Of a DNA stretch of 58,990 nucleotides, positions 52,120 to 58,990 are shown piece by piece. The stretch covers positions 1 to 58,990 of the forward strand of contig JACPGM010000120.1 in NCBI GenBank assembly GCA_016188985.1, given 5' to 3'. The stretch comes from Lentisphaerota bacterium (GTDB taxonomy: Bacteria > Verrucomicrobiota > Kiritimatiellia > JAAZAB01). Made by a program: the position numbers and the translations under genes. Each line of letters begins with the position of its first letter. Position 1 is the first letter of the stretch. Under the pieces are notes generated by a model. It ran no database searches. It saw nothing but the letters and a program-made list of their open reading frames with translations, and was not told the origin of the DNA.

Positions 52120-53310
52120 TTATTTTCCGATTTGTCCGGCCCGTGCCAGGCTGCGGGCTTCGACGCTCTGGACCTCCACAAAGCCCTGTGCGCTGACCGG
52201 GTTCAGGCCCCGGCTGGCTTCCATGGAAGAATCCGCCGGATGATAGAGCGAGGCGGGACAATTCCACAGCTTCTGAAAATAGATGTTGCCCTTGTAAAGC
52301 CCCGCCTGGACGGCGCCCGTGGCGGGGCCAGCCAGAATATTTATTGCGGCCAGGGCCGCGCGCGTGGCCGGGTCAAAATAGCGGCCGTCATAGATTTGAT
52401 TGGCCACCAGGTTGGATAGTTGTTCGAATAAGAGCAGCGCTCTCCGATCAAAAGTTGCCTGGTAAATAAACTCCAGGGAACGGCCCAGCAGTTCCATGCC
52501 GGGGGCCTCATAAACCCCGCGACTCTTGGTTCCGATGATCCGGTTCTCCAGGGCATGCTTCAAGCCGATCCCGTTCTGAACTTTCCGTCCATTGATGACA
52601 GTTGCGCGCCCTTGCTTGAAATGCACGGTGAAGCGCTCAACGCGGTTCGGGGCCTGATGGGGCCAGACGCCCATGGTGGGCTTGACGATCGTGCAGGGCG
52701 TTTGCAGGCTTTCCAGGTCCGCGGCCTCGTGGGAGAGGCCCGCCAGGTTGGCGTCAGTTGAATATCTCTTCCGGCTGAGAGCCGCGGCCGTCAAGCCGCA
52801 GCGCCGGAGATAGTCCGCCATCTGGCGGCGACCGGGAAACTCGCGCAGGAGCTCCGGATCGCGCCAGGGCGCGTAGACTTGCAGCTCCGGGGCCAGCACG
52901 TTGGCGTAACGCTCAAAGCGCACCTGGTCGTTGCCGCGGCCGGTAGCCCCATGCGCCAGAACCGTGCAACCGCGTCTTTTCATTTCCGGAATCAGGCCCT
53001 GCACGGTTATCGCTCGCGCAATGCCCGTAGTGTTCCAGTAGCCGCCGTCATAGCGGGCCTGGGCCTTGATGACCTCAAAGCATGCTTCAGCAAAAACGCG
53101 CTTGAGATCCACAATTACCGTGCGCGCGCCGCAGCGCGCCATGCGCTTCCTGATGGACCGAATATCGGCTTCGTCCGGCTGGCCAAGGTCCGCCGTGAAG
53201 CAGACGAGGTCAATCCCCAGTTCGGTAAGCTTCCTGGCGAGGGTCTGGCTGTCCAGGCCGCCGGAGACGCACAAACCCACTTTTTTGTTTTTCAGCTCCT
53301 GAAAGGTCAT
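52120..53310 (-). CDS. argG: argininosuccinate synthase
   Basis: The start one base after the pyrC stop, with AAGGAAA upstream, gives 396 residues. The N-terminal PPi-loop reads GLCVSGGLDSQTLARKL (about 11-27), compared with AYSGGLDTS in most ArgG proteins. The rest keeps HGATGRGNDQVRFE (about 113-126), APWRDPELL and the SRGVYEAPG segment. It condenses citrulline and aspartate with ATP. Unlike most genomes it is attached to pyrimidine genes here. The variant loop keeps SGGLDS, so activity is likely. Confidence 0.9.
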   Translation of the reverse strand: MTFQELKNKKVGLCVSGGLDSQTLARKLTELGIDLVCFTADLGQPDEADIRSIRKRMARCGARTVIVDLKRVFAEACFEVIKAQARYDGGYWNTTGIARAITVQGLIPEMKRRGCTVLAHGATGRGNDQVRFERYANVLAPELQVYAPWRDPELLREFPGRRQMADYLRRCGLTAAALSRKRYSTDANLAGLSHEAADLESLQTPCTIVKPTMGVWPHQAPNRVERFTVHFKQGRATVINGRKVQNGIGLKHALENRIIGTKSRGVYEAPGMELLGRSLEFIYQATFDRRALLLFEQLSNLVANQIYDGRYFDPATRAALAAINILAGPATGAVQAGLYKGNIYFQKLWNCPASLYHPADSSMEASRGLNPVSAQGFVEVQSVEARSLARAGQIGK

Positions 53311-53311
53311 G

Positions 53312-54265
53312 TCAGAATTTCCTTTCTCCAAAAACCTTCTTGATCGTCGCGCAAGTAACGTTCTTGATTATCTCTTCGCGCACGCCCCAGTAAGGCAGAA
53401 GCTCCTCGATCAGCAAGCGGTAGAGGCAGAGGGAAGGATAGCCGGATTCGTAAGGCGGGTACAGCTTTTCGCTGAGCGGGTGGGGGGCATGATCGGTTTC
53501 AATCCAGTCAATCTCGCCGGATTTAAGCCCTTGGCGCAGAGCGATGTTATCGGCCAACTCGCGCAACGGCGGGTTCACCTTGTAAAGCAGGCCTTCCTGG
53601 CCTATTTGCCGCTCAGATGACCAGAGCAGGTGGTGCGGGGTGACGCCGCAGGTAATCTTCAGGTCATCCCGGGCGGCCTTGACCAGCTCCAGCGCCGCGC
53701 CCGTGGAAAGGTGGCAGATATGCAAAGTACCCTGGAATTTTGCCGCGCAGGCAAACACAATCTGATCGGTGATTGAAGCTATTTCGGCTTCAGGCCCGCG
53801 GGCCTGGCTGTGGCTGGCGGGCCGCTCAGGGTTGAAACTGCGGGTGAATAGTTTTTCTTTTTCGGCATGGACCGCCAGCACGCCTTGGTAACCGGCCTCG
53901 GCCAAAATGGTATAGACTTTCCGCTGGTCCGCTTCGCGCGGCAGAGCCAGCGCGCCCACCGAATGCCCGGCATAGAGCTTGATCCCCACGACCTGCGCGC
54001 ACTCCTTGACCAGGCCGGCCGCCGCGCGCAATTGTTTTTCGTTGGCGGTGGCGCCCAGATAAAGGCGGTAACGCTTCAAAGCCTCGCGCGGAACGAGCGC
54101 CAGGCGCGCGGCCATATCGCGCTCGGTCAGGAGCGGCGGATCGGTATTGGGCATGTCGAAAATCATGTCCACGCCCTGCTCGTCGCACAGCTTCAAGGTA
54201 TGCTCAATCGTTTCCTTGTAAGCGAGCTTTCCGTCGCGGCAGTGGACATGCGGATCAATTCTCAT
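53312..54265 (-). CDS. pyrC: dihydroorotase-like amidohydrolase
   Basis: The 317-residue protein starts MRIDPHVHCRDGK, with the HxH metal motif at residues 6 and 8. It continues with DMPNTDPPLLTE (about 38-49), KLYAGHSVG with the bridging-Lys position (about 96), HAEKEKLF, HICHLSTGAAL (about 179-189) and the late ETDHAPHPLSEK Asp motif (about 255-266). This is a short dihydroorotase. It converts carbamoyl aspartate to dihydroorotate. It overlaps the upstream OPRT-like gene by four bases and is followed by argG, so the three form an operon. Confidence 0.87.
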   Translation of the reverse strand: MRIDPHVHCRDGKLAYKETIEHTLKLCDEQGVDMIFDMPNTDPPLLTERDMAARLALVPREALKRYRLYLGATANEKQLRAAAGLVKECAQVVGIKLYAGHSVGALALPREADQRKVYTILAEAGYQGVLAVHAEKEKLFTRSFNPERPASHSQARGPEAEIASITDQIVFACAAKFQGTLHICHLSTGAALELVKAARDDLKITCGVTPHHLLWSSERQIGQEGLLYKVNPPLRELADNIALRQGLKSGEIDWIETDHAPHPLSEKLYPPYESGYPSLCLYRLLIEELLPYWGVREEIIKNVTCATIKKVFGERKF

Positions 54266-55038
54266 GGCAGCTTCACAATGCGTTCGAGGTCGGCGCGGAT
54301 GCGCTGGTACGCGCTCATGATTTTATCGGCTTTGGCGCGGGTTTGCGGGTTTCGATAAAATTTGCGGAAATAATCGGGATACTTCAACAGCGCGCGTTCG
54401 GCCCAGGCATCAGAGTTGTTCTGGCGCGCCACCAGTTCCGCATAAAGCGTCTCGGAAACATGCCCGCTTGCGCGGGCAATGCCCCAGGCCCGCGCGTCTA
54501 AGGGCGCCACGCTCCATAGCCGCACGCCTAAGCCCTTGAGCAGCTCGAACCCGTCTTCCAGCCGGTCCACGAACGAAACCAGGCCGACCATCCGGCCGCC
54601 GGCTTTCTCGATAATCGGTTTCCAGTAATCCCGCACGGACGAGCCCTCGTTGTTCAGGTCCGCCACGTGCAGAAAGGTTCGCCCGGCGACGTCGGCGCCC
54701 AGCGTTTTGCCGTCCTTGTATATTTTGAGATGCGGCTTTTGCAGGGCGACGGCCACGGGATTGGAGAAATCCCAGTCGCGCGTTTCACCGCCGGAAATGG
54801 CGTCAAACGCGCCGGCTTGTTCCCGGATCAGGCGCACGAGCGACTCTATGGCCGTGGCATAGGCACGCCCATCCTTTTCTATCGTGGTGCTCTGGACATA
54901 GTAGGGGCCCACCTGGCCGGAGGTATAAGGAAACCAGGGTATGCGCTCATCCACAAACTGGAAGGCGCCGGTCGCAAGCAGATTGCGCAGGTTTTCCTCC
55001 TGCAGCGCGATGGCCAGGGACTCCTTCATGTTTGGCAT
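54262..55038 (-). CDS. orotate phosphoribosyltransferase-like protein with altered PRPP motif
   Basis: From the start at 55038 it has 258 residues, longer than PyrE (about 210). It has a PRTase-like core (about 30-205): FPYTSGQVGPYYVQ near the N-terminus, and the expected PRPP motif (normally VEDVITTGGS) reads FLHVADLNNEGSSVRD (about 132-147). The Asp pair is changed and the Thr-Thr is missing. C-terminal 50 residues are helical. Context with pyrC argues for orotate to OMP conversion, but the variant motif leaves room for another role. An alternative start is the Met at 55029. Confidence 0.65.
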   Translation of the reverse strand: MPNMKESLAIALQEENLRNLLATGAFQFVDERIPWFPYTSGQVGPYYVQSTTIEKDGRAYATAIESLVRLIREQAGAFDAISGGETRDWDFSNPVAVALQKPHLKIYKDGKTLGADVAGRTFLHVADLNNEGSSVRDYWKPIIEKAGGRMVGLVSFVDRLEDGFELLKGLGVRLWSVAPLDARAWGIARASGHVSETLYAELVARQNNSDAWAERALLKYPDYFRKFYRNPQTRAKADKIMSAYQRIRADLERIVKLP

Positions 55039-55268
55039 AGGTGGGCCAAGCCTACTAAACGCGGCGTGCAAAGGCAATCCCCGGAAACGCCACGGAAATG
55101 GGGGCGAATCGAATCTGCTGACAATCATGACCCTGTCGTAATTTCTTATGTTTCACGTATTGACAATTCCGAGTAACAGTGGTTACTATTCGATTATCGT
55201 AATAGCTGACTGCTCTATAAAGGTAGTCACCCAGTTTGGCTGAATAATACTGTTAGAAGGTTGCCGGA

Positions 55269-56176
55269 ATGAAATTACTATCCGACTGGCATATCCATTC
55301 ACGGAACTCATGCGACGGGGCTTGCCTGATGGTCTCTGATCTTGTCCGTGAAGCAAAGCAAAAGGGGGTTTCCAATTTTGGATTAACGGATCATTTGCAC
55401 ACTCCGCACAACCTGCCCGATATTGCCAGGTCCCGAGCAGAGTTCCTCTCCAACGACCCTTCTCCCCACTTCCATTTTGGAATTGAAGTAAGCTGTGTGT
55501 CGCAATGGGAGATCAGGGAAATTGCAGGTGGGCAACACAAGAATCCCGTTTATGGGTTACGGTCAGGCGGCAAAGCCGGGTGCGCTCTGACCATAGGGAT
55601 CATGGCGGATGATATCCGGAAATATCAGATCGAATACGTCGTTGGTGGCGCGCACTGGCCCATGTACGTTCCGATGGAGCGCGAGGCCGTTATCCGGGAC
55701 TATCACCGGCAGAATATGTTTCTGGCGGCCCACCCGCTCGTTGACATTGTCGCACACCCCTGGTGGTGGATGGGACACTGGATAGACAACAACGGCAAGT
55801 ACACCGCCGAACCTTGGTTTGACGACTTCAGCGTAATTCCGAGATCCATGCACAACGAGTTCGCCTCAGCGGCAATCGAGTTTAACACAGTGGTCGAAGT
55901 CAATATCGGGGCGAACTTGCTGAATCGCCAATATCCAGAAGGATTTGTCGCCCAATACCTGGAGTATCTGGCCGAACTCCAGTCGCAGGGAGTTCGTCTC
56001 AGCATCGGTTCAGATTGCCATGCCGCTCACTATGATACTGACTTTGAGAAAACCAGCCGGATGCTGGAGAGCACGGGAATCACGGATGATCTCTGGTGCC
56101 TGGAGCCGAGAGCCGACAAGAAAAAATCTTCAACGGTTGCAGCGGACGGCGTTCCGCCGCCGCTGAACCGGAGCGT
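55269..56176 (+). CDS. PHP-domain phosphoesterase, 3' end interrupted by a group II intron
   Basis: The protein reads MKLLSDWHIHSRNSCDG, with the HxH motif (residues 8 and 10). It has GLTDHLHTPH, HFGIEVSCVSQWE, VGGAHWP, VDIVAHPWWWMGHW and LSIGSDCHAAHY (about 240-251), all histidinol-phosphatase/PHP ligands. The group II intron begins at 56177, after 302 codons plus two bases. If spliced at 56176|58068 the frame continues VRQEKR and then stops at 58084-58086, giving 309 residues. Unspliced, it reads on to a stop at 56273. The C-terminal ~35 residues lie on a hairpin and may not be needed. Substrate is unknown. Confidence 0.8.
56129..56176 (+). repeat. stem-loop immediately 5' of the group II intron, attC-like in part
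   Basis: CAGCGG/CCGCTG with an inner GGCG/CGCC pair (about 56140-56165) ends a dozen bases before the intron. With the 3' exon TCGGC added back the junction reads GAGCGTTCGGC, which partly resembles an attC R' site. The partner R'' is not well formed, so this is only a suggestive similarity. Confidence 0.35.
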
Positions 56177-58067
56177 GTGCGCCGGACATGTCGTATTACT
56201 GGGAGGTGAAAGACCTTCGCTCAGGTATAAGCGGAGCCGAAGAGCGAGCGGAAGGGCAAGGGCATCGCCGTGAGGCGGGGTCTGAAGGAAGCCCAACGCG
56301 AACGTGCGGGGCGACGAACAGGAACCGGATATGAGGTGTGGTACGCTCGGGGCGAGCGGGCACGTGACCGCGAAGCCCTCCATCCGCGAATGGGGCGTGC
56401 TTTATAAATCCGGCGTTTACGCACGGAAAGCAGCGCGACTTACTCCGGGAGACCTGCAACGCTGTCCAAGAGGACTGAGGGCGGAGCGATCCACCCCGAC
56501 CACGGTGCAGGAGTCAGCAGAAGGCATAGTAGGCAGGGGCAGGCAAGGTTAGTGAGGCACTCCAAAGCCGAAGAGGTGGAGGCAACCGATAGGCCAAGCC
56601 GTAACGCCGCTGTCCGAAGGCCAGAACGGAAGAGAGGAAGAGTAGGACGGAGGCGGTATGGAACGTAAGCCGGGAAAACAAATGTGGCTGCCCTTGGTCA
56701 TCGAGGGCGAACGGTTCCAAGCTGAACCCGCAACCGAAACTCCGGCAGTGAATACGCAAGTGATGGAACGGGTGCTGGAGCGGGAGAACCTGCTTCGTGC
56801 GCTCAAGCGAGTCAGGAAGAACAAAGGTAGCGGAGGCATTGACGGAATGACCGTCGAGGGACTGACGCCCTATCTCAAAGAACACTGGCCGAGCATCCGA
56901 CAGAAGTTGCTGGAAGGGACGTACAAGCCCCATCCGGTCAGGCGCAGCGAGATACCCAAAGACTCAGGCGGAATGCGTAAGCTTGGCATTCCGACGGTGC
57001 TGGACCGATTCATCCAACAAGCAGTGATGCAGGTCCTTCAGGAGGATTGGGATCGGACGTTCTCGGCAGGAAGCTACGGCTTTCGGCCAGGCAGGAACGC
57101 CCACCAGGCGATTGCCGCGGCACAGGGACACCTGCGCATGGGCAACAACTGGGTGGTGGACATTGATCTGGAAAAGTTCTTTGATCGGGTGAATCACGAT
57201 AAGCTGATGAGCGAGGTGGAAAAGCGAGTGGGGGATTCCAGAGTAGTGCGGTTAATCAGGCATTTTCTGGAGGCAGGGGTCCTCGATCGGGACTGTCTGC
57301 ATCAAACAACGGAAGGCACGCCGCAAGGCGGGCCGCTGTCGCCTCTGCTGGCGAACCTTCTGCTCGACGTGCTGGATCGTGAGTTGGAACGACGCGGGCA
57401 TCGGTTTGCGCGATATGCGGACGACTGCAACATCTACGTTCGCAGTGAGCGAGCCGGCAAACGCGTGATGGCCAGTGTGAGTCGGTTTCTAACGCGGAAA
57501 ATCAAGTTGGAGGTGAATGAAGCCAAGAGTGCGGTGGGCAGACCTTGGGAGCGGAAGTTTCTGGGGTTCACGTTCACACGCCAGCTGAAGCGACGGATCA
57601 GCCCGGAAGCGGTGAAGAAGTTCAAAGGGAAGGTGAGGCGACTCACCAACCGGCATTTAGGCCGCTCCATGCGCACGGTAGCCGCTGATCTCCGGCAGTA
57701 TATGACGGGCTGGGAAAACTACTTCGGCTACGCCGAGGTAAGAACAACACCCCGCGAACTGGATGCGTGGCTTCGCCGACGATTGAGATGTTACCTTTGG
57801 AAGCAATGGGGGCGAGCTGGTTACCGGAAACTGAAAAAGCTTGGGGTCAGTCGCGATCTGGCGTGGAATACCGCCAAATCCGCACATGGCGCTTGGCGGC
57901 TCAGTAAAAGTCCGGGACTGGCTTTTGCGCTCACGAGTCGTTACTTTGCTGCCTTGGGAGTTCCAAGCTTGTGTGTAACTGAATAATCGACCGAATCGCC
58001 GGATACGTGACCCGTCTGTCCGGTGGTGTGGGAGGAGAGGAGCCGCGAGGCTCCTCCCTATCCCGAT
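56177..58067 (+). mobile_element. complete group II intron with reverse transcriptase ORF
   Basis: The 5' end is GTGCGCC (56177). A domain I-III region of about 480 bases precedes the RT gene (56658-57986). Domain V lies at about 57993-58027 (CCGGA/TCCGG stem with ACG/CGT cap region) and domain VI at about 58031-58060 (GGGAGGAG...CTCCTCCC hairpin). The candidate branch-point A is 58060, seven bases from the 3' end CCCGAT at 58067. The insertion is at the 3' end of the PHP gene and directly upstream of the small lipoprotein gene. Length about 1.9 kb is typical of introns whose protein lacks an endonuclease domain. Exact ends could shift by one or two bases. Confidence 0.85.
56658..57986 (+). 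CDS. ltrA: group II intron reverse transcriptase/maturase, no endonuclease domain
   Basis: The 442-residue protein carries RT blocks 0-7: KNKGSGGIDGMTVEGL (about 54-69), RKLGIPTVLDRFIQQA, SYGFRPGRNAHQA, VVDIDLEKFFDRVNHD and the catalytic RYADDCNIYV (about 252-261). Domain X/maturase (about 330-435) contains GWENYFGY. It ends shortly after, so the DNA-binding and HNH endonuclease regions are absent, as in several bacterial classes. It splices and reverse-transcribes its own intron and uses a nicked or single-stranded target for priming. All key motifs appear intact, so it may be active. Confidence 0.95.
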   Translation: MERKPGKQMWLPLVIEGERFQAEPATETPAVNTQVMERVLERENLLRALKRVRKNKGSGGIDGMTVEGLTPYLKEHWPSIRQKLLEGTYKPHPVRRSEIPKDSGGMRKLGIPTVLDRFIQQAVMQVLQEDWDRTFSAGSYGFRPGRNAHQAIAAAQGHLRMGNNWVVDIDLEKFFDRVNHDKLMSEVEKRVGDSRVVRLIRHFLEAGVLDRDCLHQTTEGTPQGGPLSPLLANLLLDVLDRELERRGHRFARYADDCNIYVRSERAGKRVMASVSRFLTRKIKLEVNEAKSAVGRPWERKFLGFTFTRQLKRRISPEAVKKFKGKVRRLTNRHLGRSMRTVAADLRQYMTGWENYFGYAEVRTTPRELDAWLRRRLRCYLWKQWGRAGYRKLKKLGVSRDLAWNTAKSAHGAWRLSKSPGLAFALTSRYFAALGVPSLCVTE

Positions 58068-58082
58068 TCGGCAAGAGAAGAG

Positions 58083-58223
58083 ATGATGAATATGAAGATA
58101 CTTATGCCGTTAGTTTGTTGCATTTGTGTGGTCGGTTGTGCCACGGGCAAGTTCGCCAAGGAAAAAGACACCCCATATTCTGGCCTTGATTCGGGCCAGA
58201 ATTGTGGTATTGTGGCGTCATGA
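58083..58223 (+). CDS. small lipoprotein
   Basis: A 46-codon ORF from the first of three in-frame Met codons (58083, 58086, 58092). It has a lipoprotein signal (MPLVCCICVVGCATGK, lipobox VVGC, Cys about 19) and a short tail of about 28 residues. It starts 16 bases after the intron's 3' end with an AGAGAAGAG purine stretch directly upstream, and its TGA overlaps the next ATG (ATGA). That coupling supports it being real. The tail spans the hairpin at 58178-58201. No function is known. Confidence 0.6.
   Translation: MMNMKILMPLVCCICVVGCATGKFAKEKDTPYSGLDSGQNCGIVAS
58178..58201 (+). promoter_or_regulatory. 8-bp hairpin before the antitoxin gene
   Basis: TTCTGGCC (58178-58185) and GGCCAGAA (58194-58201) form a perfect stem with an 8-base loop, 18 bases before the antitoxin ATG. 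It could be an operator for the antitoxin or a structure that controls the coupled start. Confidence 0.4.
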
Positions 58224-58462
58224 TAACAACAGCGCTCAGCAATCTCAAAGATCATCTGTCCTCCTATGTGAAGGAGTCCGCCAAGGAGGAAATCGTCATC
58301 ACAAGCCATGGCAGACCGGTCGGCGTCTTAAAGGGCTTCGCCCATGAAGACGAATACCTCGAGTATCGACTGCTGAATGATGCACGTTTCCTGAAGATCA
58401 TCCAACGGTCCCGAAGGGAAGCCCGAGCGGGGAAAGTCACACGACTCGACGATCTGCAATAG
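58220..58462 (+). CDS. Phd/YefM-type antitoxin-like protein, no toxin beside it
   Basis: An 80-residue protein with a strand-helix-strand N-terminus (MITTALSNLKDHLSSYVKE...EEIVITSHGRPVGVLKGF), the standard Phd/YefM fold. The C-terminal half is charged and helical, as in toxin-binding tails. It overlaps the small lipoprotein by four bases. The next 170 bases show no toxin ORF, so it is a solitary antitoxin or the toxin is lost or very small. A type II system is expected by family, but not demonstrated. Confidence 0.75.
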   Translation: MITTALSNLKDHLSSYVKESAKEEIVITSHGRPVGVLKGFAHEDEYLEYRLLNDARFLKIIQRSRREARAGKVTRLDDLQ

Positions 58463-58633
58463 AATGCGGATGGCGAAGGAAATGCAGAGAGTGTGGGCGT
58501 TCCTGACGCGATGCGGCGGGGCACTCGGATTTCGGTCCCAGCATCGTTCAAAGCGAAAGCGGCTTCCCTGCTGCCCTAACCCGCAGTGGAATACGCAGTG
58601 TGCCGAAAAGAGATTGACGACCGTGATTCATCA

Positions 58634-58987
58634 TCAGCGCACCACGAGACCCTCGCGCAGCCGCAGAACGCTTCCCGGCCGGCGCAGTACCATAAGCGCG
58701 GCGATTGCCAGGTAGGCAATGGAAAAAGCCGGATGAATCTGATCGGCGCTCAAGCCCAGCAGGTGACCGCCGGGCAGAAACTCCACGATACCGGGCAACA
58801 CCAACTGGAGCGCAAACAAGACAAATAACAGCGCGGCTTGTGGCAGCGCGAGCTGGAGTGAGGCGAGCATGACCACCGCCAGCAGCGACTGCGCCGCAGT
58901 CAGAAAAATCTCCTGCATCTGAAAGTCCACCATGGGGATGGGATAGGCCAAGGTCCGCGCGGAGAGGGCAAACACAACCGGGATCAT
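58634..58987 (-). CDS. membrane protein, probably truncated by the window edge
   Basis: 117 residues of a hydrophobic protein with about three helices (residues about 26-50, 48-68 and 88-102), ending at a TGA at 58634. The first Met lies three bases from the window end, so the true start may be further upstream. The tail AFSIAYLAIAALMVLRR with a short charged end resembles the C-terminal part of multi-pass transporters, but I cannot name a family. Confidence 0.55.
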   Translation of the reverse strand: MIPVVFALSARTLAYPIPMVDFQMQEIFLTAAQSLLAVVMLASLQLALPQAALLFVLFALQLVLPGIVEFLPGGHLLGLSADQIHPAFSIAYLAIAALMVLRRPGSVLRLREGLVVR

Positions 58988-58990
58988 TCC

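Noticed and set aside
56129-58068. true integron attC site
   Set aside because: Only the R'-like junction and stem fit; the R'' box and spacer symmetry are missing and no integrase is seen.
58464-58715. 83-residue ORF after the antitoxin as a toxin
   Set aside because: It is Arg/Thr-rich without a toxin motif and overlaps the minus-strand membrane-protein gene.

Overview
The window looks like a GC-rich Gram-negative chromosome. The gene content suggests the PVC superphylum, probably a Kiritimatiellota/Verrucomicrobiota-like or Lentisphaerota-like bacterium. This placement is inferred from a MurC-MurB fusion, a pyrophosphate-type phosphofructokinase, a VWA/DUF58/DUF4159 operon, an LptD-like outer-membrane protein and a URO-D-family methyltransferase; no 16S gene is present. 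No tRNA, rRNA or CRISPR array was recognised.

Layout. 0.2-8.8 kb (minus strand): an operon of two VWA membrane proteins, a DUF58 protein, a secreted protein and a DUF4159 protein. 8.9-11.8 kb: gatA-gatB, without gatC nearby. 12.2-17.0 kb: three type IV pilus/type II secretion ATPases (PilB, PilT, second PilB/GspE). 17.1-19.7 kb: a MazG/dUTPase-like gene, bioD and bioA. 19.8-24.7 kb: murG, murC-murB fusion and ddl (peptidoglycan precursors). 24.8-28.2 kb: an isolated GvpL/F gene, phosphofructokinase and a DUF362 ferredoxin-like protein. 28.4-31.6 kb: bioF, a BioH-like hydrolase and bioC. 31.8-32.5 kb: a VapBC toxin-antitoxin pair. 32.6-42.9 kb (minus): lptD-like, rng, and the rod-shape cluster rodA-mrdA-mreD-mreC-mreB. 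43.0-45.8 kb: a GlmU-like left-handed beta-helix protein and glmM. 46-48.7 kb: a URO-D-family protein, an ORF-less group II intron and apt. 49.2-50.6 kb (minus): cutA and an RfaE2-like nucleotidyltransferase with two domains. 51.0-51.9 kb: an AT-richer secreted orphan behind a poly-G promoter. 52.1-55.0 kb (minus): pyrE-like, pyrC and argG. 55.3-58.5 kb: a PHP phosphoesterase gene entered near its 3' end by a complete group II intron, then a tiny lipoprotein and a Phd-type antitoxin. The right edge cuts or nearly cuts a membrane-protein gene.

The most striking signal is the density of dispersed palindromic repeats in several families. They fill most intergenic gaps, and copies also sit in frame inside murG, murC-murB, bioF, the bioH-like gene, bioC and the rfaE2-like gene, where they are translated as extra peptide. 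This resembles the Rickettsia palindromic elements in principle but not in sequence. The clearest case is a 99-nt (33-codon) element in the bioH-like gene with a related 54-nt intergenic copy between rodA and mrdA. A 175-bp MITE-like element with 17-bp perfect terminal inverted repeats, and two group II introns that both sit just downstream of strong hairpins, add to the picture of a genome shaped by small mobile palindromes.
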